Source: Chitinophagaceae bacterium
GTDB taxonomy: Bacteria; Bacteroidota; Bacteroidia; Chitinophagales; Chitinophagaceae
Length of the DNA stretch: 64,000 nt
Reading direction: 5' to 3'
NCBI GenBank assembly: GCA_016786845.1
Contig: JAEUVB010000013.1
Span: 1-64,000, forward strand
Every line of letters starts with the position of its first letter. Position 1 is the stretch's first letter. The translations under genes were made by a program, and so were the position numbers. Below the pieces are notes generated by a model. The model was given only the letters and a program-made list of their open reading frames with translations, did not search any database and was not told the origin of the DNA. Below are positions 26,263-35,774 of this stretch, in pieces.

Positions 26263-29124
26263 TTATCGTTGACCGGCCAATTTCAAACCATTCCGGTTAG
26301 AATGTTGAGGCTGTTGTGGTTTCCAGTTTTCTTTTGCCTTTTGTTCTGCATCCTGATGGATTTGATCTTGCAATTCCTTTTCAGCCAGATCGCGGGCGTG
26401 ATCGGCAGGTGTTGGAAGATTTCTTACATTTGCCGAAAGATTTCCTTTAGGCCCAACACTTTGCGTAGCAGGTTTGCCGAATAATTCAGGATGTAAATAA
26501 TATCCTTTGTCTGCCGCAGATTTTTCCAACTCAGGTACCACTCTGTTTGCGTTGGCCCAAGCATCCTGACGAACACCGGTTACCTGCCAACTCACTTTTA
26601 CGTTAGGTTGACTGGTTTGAATCACGAATTGATTGGCAGTAACTTCTTCTTTAATAATTGCCTGAGCAAAAGTACCTATGACAGTCAACTGATATTTGAA
26701 GTCTTTGTTTTCGGCTTCAAAATAGGATGGGAGGCTTACAATCGCAAAACCATTGGCATCAGTTGTAATGTTTCCGTTATAGACATTCATCATGTCCGGA
26801 CTTTCAACGAAGCTATGGATCAGGTACTTGTTTTCCGGGTCTTGCGGGTGATCAATTTTGAAAGTACCACCTGATTTGGAGAGGTTACCTAAAACGGATA
26901 CATCACCTTGGAAAAATCCGGCATAGCTATTTGCTGCCACAGGAGCATAACCCATCACTGCATAATTATAAGTTGCATTTAACGCTTCGCCATAGGTTCC
27001 GACATTCCAATAGTTTGGCGTGTTGATCGCACTCCCTGCAACACCGATATTAGAATGTACAAACATTGCAGAATTTGTCATGCTACTTTTACCCATCACG
27101 CCAATGGCCTCTTTGTATCCAAAAAATCCACCGATAAATGAAGTTTGACTTGCACTTGCACTATCTGCTTCGCCATATACCCCGGTTTGCTTTCCTTTAA
27201 AATAACCACCTGTGACATTCCCCGGCTGTAAGGAAAAGAGATTAGCGTATACACCATAGTTATTGGCGCCACCAGAGGCATAGGCATAAAGTCCATACTT
27301 ATTACCAACCCCTATTGCAGTATTATAACCTGCACTTGCCTGCATTCCATAACTGCTATTATCCGAATTAGCCAGTCCACGGACACCGGTATTTCCGCCA
27401 CCACTGCCTCCTAATGATGAATATCCATTCACACCAAAATATCCTCCTTCGCCCTCAAGACCTATACCCCAAAATGAATTTGGATCGGGGACCGAACGGC
27501 CAACCATTCCTCTATGATCACTGACATTAGATCCTAAATATTCAGAACGAAGTATTCCATTGAAAATTCCATTATTGCTATTTGATGTAAAATGACCGGC
27601 GGTATCAAATTCAGTATTGATATTCAATTGTGCATTACCAATTGAACCTAAAATATTTCCCATTCTACCGGAAGTCAAATCGATATGAAAACCATCACCG
27701 ACTGCATTCATTAAAGAAAGTGTATTGAGGGTCGTTCTGAAAACTGAGGCTACATCATTTGGAGAACTGCCCCAATTCCAAGTTCTCACTTTACTGCTAT
27801 CTCCCATAACCATACCCATAAATGTATTCTCTCCTTCTGCTCTGGTGAGGGTTAAATAATTGTATTGTCCTGAATAAGGCTGATGAAAATTATTCATAAA
27901 CATACTTGGTGTATAATTCGCCGAACTGCTTTCGTAGTCCGTTAAGTTATCTCGGTTATACATTCTGCGTCCCAAAGAATCTATAATCATTCTGGTCAAG
28001 TTATTTGTACCTAAAGAAAGCGAGCTGTTTTCGCGATTGATCACAGTTGCCTTATTGGCAGTCATACGAATTTCCATACCATCCGTTGCGGTGTGACCTG
28101 TGTTTGAGTTTGTTATTTTCAAAGTATCACCACTCACATTATTATTGATATGAACATTGGAAGTTGGTGCGGCGTTACCACCGATTCCAACATTACCGGA
28201 TCCAAAGTCAGCATGAAATTTTAAAGTGGTACCGGATGATTTTGTGATGGCCAATCCGATATTACCTCCGTTGGTTATCAGGAATCGGCCGGTGCCATCA
28301 TTGGCTACGGAGCCGTTGTTTCCAAAGGCTAACAAATTGGCATTGGGATACATGGCATTACCTCCATAATTACCTGCGACACCATTACCATATTTCGTGA
28401 AAGTAGCATAGGAATTTGCTCCATCATTGGCCATCAAGAATCGTCCCTGCGCACCGGTATTTGCATTTTCCATGCGTAAATAAGTTTGTTGAGTAGCATT
28501 GTTGGTGTAGATGTGCATTCGATTATTTGCACTAGAGCTTGCAGGTGTACCAATAATTAATGTATTACCATTGTCCCACAATTGAGAGTTGGCAATGGTA
28601 TTGGGGGCTACGAATTTGGGTAGGTAATTGGTAGTTCCTGTTCCGGCCGCGGAAGTTGAAACAGTACCTGCACGAGTTTTACCTGTGCCATCTGCAGTTT
28701 CACGAGCGATCCCTGCTTTATCGGCATAGATGGCATAGGGTACACTGAGCAATTGTGTGGTACCGGCATCGACATAATCTGTACCACCTTTAGGATCGAT
28801 AGCTACACGAATATATTTATTACCCGTTTCCCATTTCACCGATTTCATTTCACCATTAACGGCGTTTCCTGCTCCTATTTGGAGTGTATACAAACCAAAT
28901 TCATTGGTTGTTACGAGTTGTGTTTCCTCGTATTCAGATACAGTTGCATCTATAGTTGGGAGTATCGATAATTTAATCGCTAATTGTTGTTGTGCAACAG
29001 GATTGCCCTTCGCATCACGGGCAATTCCCTGATAGTTAAACTTTTGAGGTGCTTGTGCAAAGGCAGTGCTTGCTCCTAAAAGAAGGAAAAGTAAGGTCAG
29101 TAAGTTTTGAATGTAAGATTTCAT
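26263..29124 (-). CDS. Fibre-like secreted protein, IDHP-type tip with charged tail (array member 3)
   Basis: A 953-residue protein from the ATG at 29124, which gives a standard signal peptide (MKSYIQNLLTLLFLLLG...AFAQ); the open frame extends 24 codons further upstream. The first 370 residues are nearly the same as in array member 2. The variable middle contains many glycine/tyrosine repeats (GVYANLFSLQPGNVTGGYF, GGFFGYKEAIGVMGKSS). The conserved terminal domain starts near 755 (KIDHPQDPENKYLIHSFVE ... VSWQVTGVRQDAW). A lysine/glutamine/glutamate-rich helical tail of about 60 residues ends the protein, possibly a coiled coil. There is no sorting domain; the partner gene at 29222 lies upstream. 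Role inferred as a surface or periplasmic fibre. Confidence 0.77.
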   Translation of the reverse strand: MKSYIQNLLTLLFLLLGASTAFAQAPQKFNYQGIARDAKGNPVAQQQLAIKLSILPTIDATVSEYEETQLVTTNEFGLYTLQIGAGNAVNGEMKSVKWETGNKYIRVAIDPKGGTDYVDAGTTQLLSVPYAIYADKAGIARETADGTGKTRAGTVSTSAAGTGTTNYLPKFVAPNTIANSQLWDNGNTLIIGTPASSSANNRMHIYTNNATQQTYLRMENANTGAQGRFLMANDGANSYATFTKYGNGVAGNYGGNAMYPNANLLAFGNNGSVANDGTGRFLITNGGNIGLAITKSSGTTLKFHADFGSGNVGIGGNAAPTSNVHINNNVSGDTLKITNSNTGHTATDGMEIRMTANKATVINRENSSLSLGTNNLTRMIIDSLGRRMYNRDNLTDYESSSANYTPSMFMNNFHQPYSGQYNYLTLTRAEGENTFMGMVMGDSSKVRTWNWGSSPNDVASVFRTTLNTLSLMNAVGDGFHIDLTSGRMGNILGSIGNAQLNINTEFDTAGHFTSNSNNGIFNGILRSEYLGSNVSDHRGMVGRSVPDPNSFWGIGLEGEGGYFGVNGYSSLGGSGGGNTGVRGLANSDNSSYGMQASAGYNTAIGVGNKYGLYAYASGGANNYGVYANLFSLQPGNVTGGYFKGKQTGVYGEADSASASQTSFIGGFFGYKEAIGVMGKSSMTNSAMFVHSNIGVAGSAINTPNYWNVGTYGEALNATYNYAVMGYAPVAANSYAGFFQGDVSVLGNLSKSGGTFKIDHPQDPENKYLIHSFVESPDMMNVYNGNITTDANGFAIVSLPSYFEAENKDFKYQLTVIGTFAQAIIKEEVTANQFVIQTSQPNVKVSWQVTGVRQDAWANANRVVPELEKSAADKGYYLHPELFGKPATQSVGPKGNLSANVRNLPTPADHARDLAEKELQDQIHQDAEQKAKENWKPQQPQHSNRNGLKLAGQR

Positions 29125-29221
29125 ATGACATGGATTTAATTGTTTAAAAAAAAAGAGTGTATGGATTGTCTGAAAAGAGAACAATTGACCATACACCCAT
29201 TGATACTAAAAAATAATATGA

Positions 29222-29755
29222 CTAATTCAGCTTCTGAATTTTAAAAGAATAATTTTCTAATTTACCATCTTTAGCCGGTTTACGAATCATAAGATAGTAA
29301 GAGCCCTGAGCCAATGATTGCATATCCAAACGGAATTTATTGACACCTGCCTTTTGCTCTTCAGTGCGTTTGAGTACAACTTTTCCGGTTGCATCAAATA
29401 GTTGATAATCGAATTCTGCACTCAGAGTTTCTAAAGTTTCAATAAATAAAATATTACTGGTCGGGTTGGGGTACACTTTAATTTGATTGGCCGTTTCATT
29501 CAAGGTATTATTCCCGGGATTCGTGTTTGCATTTTGCCCGGAACCGGTAGGTTGCAATAAACCTTGAGTGACAATCAGATTGCCGTTTCTTTCAGTGCTC
29601 ACTACTGTCATTTCGCCAATGGAATAGTCAAAGGTCATTCCATTAATTTTAGCTGAATGGCCGGTTACATTCAAAGTAGTTTGTGCAAATGAATGACAGG
29701 AAATCATCATGACTCCTGCGCAAATTGCAGAACGAAGAATAAGTGTGTATTTCAT
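29222..29755 (-). CDS. Small T9SS type A partner protein (couple B)
   Basis: A 177-residue secreted protein (signal peptide MKYTLILRSAICAGVMMI...SFAQ). It has the same GEM/TQG module (MTFDYSIGEMTVVST, GNLIVTQGLLQPTG) and type A sorting domain (IKVYPNPTSNILFIE ... FDATGKVVLKR) as the gene at 25517; most positions are identical by eye. It lies 97 bp upstream of the fibre gene that starts at 29124. The repeated order partner-then-fibre supports a joint role, for example a surface anchor for the fibre, but no contact is shown by the sequence. Confidence 0.82.
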   Translation of the reverse strand: MKYTLILRSAICAGVMMISCHSFAQTTLNVTGHSAKINGMTFDYSIGEMTVVSTERNGNLIVTQGLLQPTGSGQNANTNPGNNTLNETANQIKVYPNPTSNILFIETLETLSAEFDYQLFDATGKVVLKRTEEQKAGVNKFRLDMQSLAQGSYYLMIRKPAKDGKLENYSFKIQKLN

Positions 29756-29856
29756 ATGATTTAATTTTACGTAAATATAAGAATCTTAAAGATTATTTTT
29801 TTAAAAATGATAAGTATCAGTCATTAATTTTCAAACATTAAAAATCATTAGGGAGA

Positions 29857-29887
29857 TAAAAAAACCGCTCTACACGAGAGCGGTTTT
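29857..29887 (-). terminator. Intrinsic terminator after array member 4
   Basis: An 11-bp stem (aaaaccgctct at 29861-29871 with agagcggtttt at 29877-29887) with a minus-strand T-run lies 17 bp after the stop at 29905. Confidence 0.88.
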
Positions 29888-29904
29888 ATGTTTATTTCAA
29901 TTGA

Positions 29905-32889
29905 TTATCTGTTTTGCGGATATGCAGGCGAGTTTATTGAAGGTAACGCGGCAGGTTTAGCCTGATAAGCATTTTCAGCAGCTCTTCTTTCTGCCTTAGC
30001 CTTTTCCTCTTGTTGCTTTTGCTTGGCCTGTGTTGATTCAATCTCAGCCAAATAAGCAGGATCTGAACTTGAATGCGCTTGCTGATGATCAGATTCGTAA
30101 CTAACGCCAAATTCTTTAGATTTACCATAAGCTTCTGGAACCATATACTTACCACGTAAATCCTGTGGTTTCATTTCTTCGATGACAATTGGATACTTTT
30201 GAGCAGTGGCATCATGGCGAACCCCACTTACCTGCCAACTTACTTTTACATTGGGTTTGCTGGTACGGATTTCAAATGAATTATTCGACACCTCACGGGT
30301 CACTTTAGACATCACAAAATCGCTGCTATTATCGAGAACAGTAAGCTGATATTTGAAATTCTCATTCAATGCTTCAAAATAATCCGGTAAAGTAATTGTC
30401 GCATATCCATTAGCATCTGTTTGAATATTGCCATTGTAGATATTCATCATATCATTGCTTTCGATGGAACTATGGCGCAGGTATTTATTTTCCGGATCCA
30501 AAGGATGATCAATCATAAAGGCCTTAACCCCTGCTGAAGAAGAAGTTGCATAAAGTTGACCGGAGAAATACCCGGCCCAGTTGGTCGTTGCACCATATGC
30601 TTCTGCCCATACACCATAGTTTGTAGAACCTGTGTTGGAAGCAGTGGCACTTACCGCACGCTTAGACCCTGCAGATGCATCGGCCATTGCTATTATACCG
30701 GCATATCCACCAATACCTTTTAACCCTATTCCTTTAGCCTGATTTGCAACGGGCTTTGAATAGCCGTATACACCAACATAATCTTGAGCAGCTGTCCCAA
30801 CATATTGTCCACGCAGAACACCTTCTGTTAAAGCATTTGCAATGGCATTACTATTTCCTGAAGTAAAAACACCGGACTGGTTAGAATCAGCTACACCGAC
30901 AACCGCCTTACCTCTGTAACTGAAAGAATATACCCCGTTATCAGAATTATTACTAGAGTAGTCAATGGTGTTGATTCCTCCATCGAAAGCGGCCGCTGCG
31001 GTCCCGTTTCCTGAAGAGACATAACAATATAATGCCGGTGTATTTGAGGTCAGGTTAGACTTTCCGAATATGGCAACCTCTGCATTACCTGATTTTTCAG
31101 CGACAATAGCTTTTCCACCCAAAATGTCATTAATGAATATACCATTCTGACCTAATGTGGTATCTGCTTGTAAAGTAACACGATAGGTTGGATTACCGGC
31201 AGAAGTACCCAGACCAATTCTTGCAGTATCAGCCATAATCATCGTATTGCCATAAGGAGCAAAACGGATATTACGGCTTGTGCCATAGGAGGTCCCCATT
31301 TCCATTCCACCATCTGCATGCATAATATAATCTGAGTAACTTGCATTACTATCCGCAAAGCCCATCCAAGCGCCATTACCTTCCAGACGAATACCTTCAT
31401 CAAAGCTACCACGATTCACATGCAATAATACTTTCGGGTTGTTCGTGGCAATTCCCACTCTTCCTAAAGAATCCACCTCCATACGCAAAGTATTATTGGT
31501 TCTTAAAGACAAGCTGGCATTATCAGAGGTGCCAATGAAATTTGTGCCGCTGTTGGTACCTGCATTACCGGTTAAACCCCAGCCACTGCCACTGCCTCCA
31601 CCACCGGATGGAACTTGCCAAGTAGCCAAACCTGTCGCATCTGAAGTCAGTACTTTTCCAACACCGGGGGCACCACCTTGAATTCGAATTTGACCGTTGA
31701 TATCCAAATTTGTGGTCGGTGTAGTTGTTCCTATTCCGACGTTTCCGTTCGCATCAATTCTTACATTCACTGCATTATTCGTACCTAAATCAAGGGTGCT
31801 GTTTTCTTCATTAATGATAGCTGCAGCATTACCGCTTGTCCGAATTTCCAATCCATCGGTTGCTAAATGACCGGTGGTAGAGTTGGTAATTTTTAGCGTA
31901 TCACCGCTGACACTGTTATTGATATGAACATTGGTAGCCGGAGCGGCATTTCCACCTAAGCTAACATTACCGCTTGCAAAATCTGCATGAAATTTAACCG
32001 TTGTACCTGTTGTTTTAGTAATGGCTAAACCAATGTTACCACCATTTGTGATCAGAAAACGCCCTGTCCCATCATTTGCTACACTACCATTGTTTCCGAA
32101 GGCCAAAAGATTTGCATTTGGATACAAAGGGTTACCACCATAGTTCCCTGCGATGCCATTTCCATATTTAGTAAACGTAGCATATGAATTAGCACCATCA
32201 TTGGTCATCAAAAATCGGCCTGTACCACCAACATTTACATTCTCCAGTCGGAGGTAAGTTTGCTGAACGGAGTTATTTGTATAAATATGAAAACGATTAT
32301 TAGCACTGGTACTTGCAGGATTTCCAATAATCAGGGTATTCCCATTATCCCAAAGTTGAGAATTTGCGATCGTGTTAGCAGCGACAAATTTAGTTAGATA
32401 GTTTGTTGTTCCGGTACCTGCTGCAGATGTTGAGACTGTACCTGAACGGGTTTTTTCTGTTCCATTGGCAGTTTCACGAGCGATACCGGCCTTATCTGCA
32501 TAAATCGCATAAGGCACACTCAATAACTGAGTCGTTCCAGCATCTATATAGTTATCTCCACCATTAGGGTCGATCGCTACACGGATATACTTATTCCCGG
32601 TTTCCCATTTTACCAATTTCATCTCTCCTGTAATGGCAGTACCATTCCCAATCTGAAGGGTATATAATCCAAATTCGTTGGTCGTTACCATTTGAGTTTC
32701 TTCGTATTCGGGTACTGTTGCATCCATAGCAGGCAACACCGAAAGCTTGATCGCTAGAGTTTGAGTCGCTACAGGATTCCCTTTAACGTCCCGTGCAATT
32801 CCCTGATAATTAAATTTCTGAGGTGCTTGAGCCCATGCTAATGATGCGATAAGCATTAAGGCAAAAGTGAAGAAGTGTTTTTTTAGCAT
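29905..32889 (-). CDS. Fibre-like secreted protein, IDHP-type tip with coiled tail (array member 4)
   Basis: A 994-residue protein from the ATG at 32889 (signal peptide MLKKHFFTFALMLI...AWAQ); the frame is open 33 codons upstream without a signal. The constant N-terminal region matches members 2 and 3 (FNYQGIARDVKGNPVATQT, YAIYADKAGIARETANGTE). The middle has NGNVGIGTTTPTTNLDING and a linker GVGKVLTSDATGLATWQVP followed by a glycine/serine hinge. The conserved terminal domain begins near 791 (MIDHPLDPENKYLRHSSIE, VSWQVSGVRHD). The last 70 residues are rich in K, E, Q and A and look helical. No T9SS partner lies directly beside it; the terminator at 29857 isolates it from couple B. Confidence 0.77.
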   Translation of the reverse strand: MLKKHFFTFALMLIASLAWAQAPQKFNYQGIARDVKGNPVATQTLAIKLSVLPAMDATVPEYEETQMVTTNEFGLYTLQIGNGTAITGEMKLVKWETGNKYIRVAIDPNGGDNYIDAGTTQLLSVPYAIYADKAGIARETANGTEKTRSGTVSTSAAGTGTTNYLTKFVAANTIANSQLWDNGNTLIIGNPASTSANNRFHIYTNNSVQQTYLRLENVNVGGTGRFLMTNDGANSYATFTKYGNGIAGNYGGNPLYPNANLLAFGNNGSVANDGTGRFLITNGGNIGLAITKTTGTTVKFHADFASGNVSLGGNAAPATNVHINNSVSGDTLKITNSTTGHLATDGLEIRTSGNAAAIINEENSTLDLGTNNAVNVRIDANGNVGIGTTTPTTNLDINGQIRIQGGAPGVGKVLTSDATGLATWQVPSGGGGSGSGWGLTGNAGTNSGTNFIGTSDNASLSLRTNNTLRMEVDSLGRVGIATNNPKVLLHVNRGSFDEGIRLEGNGAWMGFADSNASYSDYIMHADGGMEMGTSYGTSRNIRFAPYGNTMIMADTARIGLGTSAGNPTYRVTLQADTTLGQNGIFINDILGGKAIVAEKSGNAEVAIFGKSNLTSNTPALYCYVSSGNGTAAAAFDGGINTIDYSSNNSDNGVYSFSYRGKAVVGVADSNQSGVFTSGNSNAIANALTEGVLRGQYVGTAAQDYVGVYGYSKPVANQAKGIGLKGIGGYAGIIAMADASAGSKRAVSATASNTGSTNYGVWAEAYGATTNWAGYFSGQLYATSSSAGVKAFMIDHPLDPENKYLRHSSIESNDMMNIYNGNIQTDANGYATITLPDYFEALNENFKYQLTVLDNSSDFVMSKVTREVSNNSFEIRTSKPNVKVSWQVSGVRHDATAQKYPIVIEEMKPQDLRGKYMVPEAYGKSKEFGVSYESDHQQAHSSSDPAYLAEIESTQAKQKQQEEKAKAERRAAENAYQAKPAALPSINSPAYPQNR

Positions 32890-33065
32890 TGTTTTGTATT
32901 TTAGGATGAATAATGAAACAGAAACAGCATTTAGTATATCTAATGAAGTGATTTTCAATGGCTTCGAAAACGCATATTTAAAAACCAATACATTTAATAA
33001 AGCCTCAAGTTAACAACAATTTATAAAAAGTCCAATAATTTTTGGCTGTAAATCAAACAAAAATG

Positions 33066-33093
33066 AAAAAAACCGCCTTAGAGGGCGGTTTTT
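33066..33093 (-). terminator. Intrinsic terminator after the anchor-L gene
   Basis: A 10-bp stem (aaaaaccgcc at 33068-33077 with ggcggttttt at 33084-33093), a six-base loop and a minus-strand T-run lie 21 bp after the stop at 33114. Confidence 0.85.
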
Positions 33094-33113
33094 GTATAAA
33101 AGCTGAGAACGAA

Positions 33114-35561
33114 TTATCTGACAAGTGTAAAATCTCCTTTCAGAAAATCTGTTCTTCCGGTTGGGTAGGAAACCCGAATCATGTAGTAATATACTCCGGG
33201 ATCCTGAGGAACACCTTTATAGGCACCGTTCCAACCCTGTGAAATGTCTTTGGTATAGAATAATTCCTGCCCCCAACGATTAAATATCCTGAACTCCTGA
33301 ACGGTAATGAGCTTCCGTGCGAGTACCTTAAAGATATCATTTAATCCGTCACCATTTGGAGAGAACGCATTAGGCACGATCACGTCCTGCATTAATACGG
33401 TGATATGAAATGAATCCGTCTGAGGACAACCTTGCAATAAGCTTACACCTGTGACAGTATAGGTAATATCCTCAAGAGGCTGGGCAACAGGATCATTACT
33501 TTGTGTATAATGAAGATATTCTGTTGGTGTCCAATAATAGAACGGCGCTCCGGTTGCTCTCAATGGTACTTCGTCACCGATATAAATAGTGGTGTCATTA
33601 TTGTGAAGCACCAATTGGAATGGCGGATGGTTTTCAACGGTTACATCCAATGTATCCTGACAACCATGAGGATCCAGTAAAACAGCAAAATAAGTCGTCG
33701 TTCCCAAACCTGTAGCGATAGGGGTCGGACAATTGTCACAACTTAAATTGGCTGCAGGATACCATAAATATTGACCATTACCACCGGTTACCCATAATTC
33801 TACAGGTTGACCTGAACAAACTAAAGTATCGTCAATAATATCACCTGCCGTAAAAGGCCAAACCTGAACAAAGAATTGATCCGTTGCCGTGCATCCGGCA
33901 TTTGGAGATGTGACCGTAAAATCTATAGTTTGGGATGTCGTTCCTACAAATGTGGGATTGTAACCACCTGCATTAATAAGGTCTGTTGCAGGCGACCAGG
34001 TAATATTATAATTAAATGGTGGTGAAACCGAAGCGCTGATGTCGACTTGTTTACCTTCACAAAGCTCCAGATCAGGTAATGGCGTGATGACCGGTATAGG
34101 GTCTGTAATAATCGTAAATCCTCTAGTAACAGGTGTACAGGTACCGAATGAACCTGTTACGGCATAATATTGTGAACCCACCTGATTCGGTGTAATGGTT
34201 GTTACCAAACTATTGGGATTTAATACCCCGTTGGGTGGTGTCCATTGCATATTCATACCACTATCCATCACCCCCACTATATTCACTGAACTTCCTAAAC
34301 AAATAGCTGTATCCACATTGCTAATAGAGAATGCCAAAGAATCTTTAATTTCGATTATCAGACTGTCGGTGATCATGTTACTGCATCCACTTGAAACATA
34401 TATTTTAATAAACTCAGTTCCTTCAGCGATGCCATCCTGAAAAGCATATAGGTTCAGCGTTTGAACGGTATCATTGGGGTTGGCTGTGAAAGCTACATAG
34501 TTAGGTAAAGTGGTATAATCTATTCCATTTTGAGCGTTACCTTGTATAATCAGATTGATGGTATCTACATTTGCAGATCCCATAACAATTTTACGTTTCA
34601 CTTGAAGAGTAGCACTGTCGCAACCTTCAACTAATACCGGCGCACCACTAGTAGATGTTAAGCCTGTATTCAGCTTCACAGTCACAATATTTGAAGTAAA
34701 ACTTCCTGCTTTTAGGAATACTCCGGAATCCAAAACTTGATCCCCTTTATCGGCAATGGCCAGTTTAATATGATATGTGGAACAAGGTACTACCTCATGG
34801 ATTGCCGTTAAAACGGTGGTAAAGCCGGGATAGGCAACTGTTGCTCCTCCTGCATTGCAGACAAAATAAGAACAAGTATTATTTCCGGCATTAAAAGCAC
34901 CGCAACCGGGTGTATTTCCGAAACAGAAATTAGACGTATTGCAACAACCCGGGCTATTTGGACAATAAATCGTGCTCACACCTACAGGACAGGTAGTAGA
35001 GCCCGGCACCAAAGCCAAATTAACCGCTCCACCGGTATAAGGACCTGCAATTCCGGGCCCGCTGAGGAAGAAACCGAATACATCATTAAATGTTGTACAA
35101 GTCCAGGAAGGGTATTCGCAAGAACCGAAAACATAATCAAATTTCACGGTATCCCCTATTGTAACAAAATCAAATTCCAACAGGCACTTATCGTAGGTTG
35201 CTCCACCAATGACCGTGGTTAAATCAGGATCACCACCGTTGCCTGTGACTCCGGTATACACCCCGGCAGCAGCATTAGCCCCGGTCCCGCTCATATTGGT
35301 CGCGGCCTGACCGGAGGTCAATACGATTCCACTATCTAATCCAAGATTACTTGAAGTTACGGTAAAAATACCACTTCCGTAATTGGTACTTCCCGACGGG
35401 TTTGCACCACAATTCAAAGTGGCGTTAGAGACGGTAACTCCAAAACCAACGAGTGTTTGAGCCAACTGAGTGGCGGAATTTGTTCCATTAACGGCTATTT
35501 GGGCCGTCAAAGTGGTAAAACTTGCAAGAAATACTGTAATAAATAATAGTACTTTTTTCAT
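33114..35561 (-). CDS. Choice-of-anchor L protein with T9SS type B sorting domain
   Basis: An 815-residue secreted protein with signal peptide ending TLTAQ. Residues of about 25-270 form a choice-of-anchor L domain: LGLDSGIVLTSGQA, CLLEFDFVTIGDTVKFDYVFGS in parts, and a cysteine-rich stretch with TTCPVG and CPNSPGCC. The middle has Ig/PKD-like segments (ICLGSSVNIVG, ELCEGKQVDISASV). The last 90 residues are a type B sorting domain (VIVPNAFSPNGDGLNDIFKV ... FNRWGQELFYT ... KGDFTLVR). This type of protein is secreted by the T9SS and is often long and adhesive. It is the most upstream gene of the minus-strand array but has its own terminator. Confidence 0.88.
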   Translation of the reverse strand: MKKVLLFITVFLASFTTLTAQIAVNGTNSATQLAQTLVGFGVTVSNATLNCGANPSGSTNYGSGIFTVTSSNLGLDSGIVLTSGQAATNMSGTGANAAAGVYTGVTGNGGDPDLTTVIGGATYDKCLLEFDFVTIGDTVKFDYVFGSCEYPSWTCTTFNDVFGFFLSGPGIAGPYTGGAVNLALVPGSTTCPVGVSTIYCPNSPGCCNTSNFCFGNTPGCGAFNAGNNTCSYFVCNAGGATVAYPGFTTVLTAIHEVVPCSTYHIKLAIADKGDQVLDSGVFLKAGSFTSNIVTVKLNTGLTSTSGAPVLVEGCDSATLQVKRKIVMGSANVDTINLIIQGNAQNGIDYTTLPNYVAFTANPNDTVQTLNLYAFQDGIAEGTEFIKIYVSSGCSNMITDSLIIEIKDSLAFSISNVDTAICLGSSVNIVGVMDSGMNMQWTPPNGVLNPNSLVTTITPNQVGSQYYAVTGSFGTCTPVTRGFTIITDPIPVITPLPDLELCEGKQVDISASVSPPFNYNITWSPATDLINAGGYNPTFVGTTSQTIDFTVTSPNAGCTATDQFFVQVWPFTAGDIIDDTLVCSGQPVELWVTGGNGQYLWYPAANLSCDNCPTPIATGLGTTTYFAVLLDPHGCQDTLDVTVENHPPFQLVLHNNDTTIYIGDEVPLRATGAPFYYWTPTEYLHYTQSNDPVAQPLEDITYTVTGVSLLQGCPQTDSFHITVLMQDVIVPNAFSPNGDGLNDIFKVLARKLITVQEFRIFNRWGQELFYTKDISQGWNGAYKGVPQDPGVYYYMIRVSYPTGRTDFLKGDFTLVR

Positions 35562-35751
35562 AGAATCTTATCAATTTAGTTTTTCCAAACTACCAAACCT
35601 AATATATTTTTGTCCTAACAGTGGGTTCAATTCAACAAAAAATATCAATTTCAGGAGTCTGATAATTCAAAAGACGCAATAAATATAATATAAGTTGGCA
35701 GCTATTTATGCTATTTTATAAGGAATTATCGGGCAGAATGCCTGTAATGTT

Positions 35752-35759
35752 TATTTTTG
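35752..35759 (+). promoter_or_regulatory. -7 box of gldF-gldG
   Basis: TATTTTTG matches TAnnTTTG and lies 15 bp before the gldF ATG. No good -33 element is visible. Confidence 0.45.
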
Positions 35760-35774
35760 CCCACCTTTACCGCC

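Noticed and set aside
32890-32988. 33-codon upstream extension of array member 4 (and similar ones at 29125-29196 and 26054-26107)
   Set aside because: The extensions precede standard signal peptides; the internal ATGs give proper secretion signals.
19923-35561. Prophage or tailocin origin of the fibre array
   Set aside because: The shafts resemble tail fibres, but there are no capsid, sheath, baseplate, lysis or integrase genes, and every large protein has a signal peptide.
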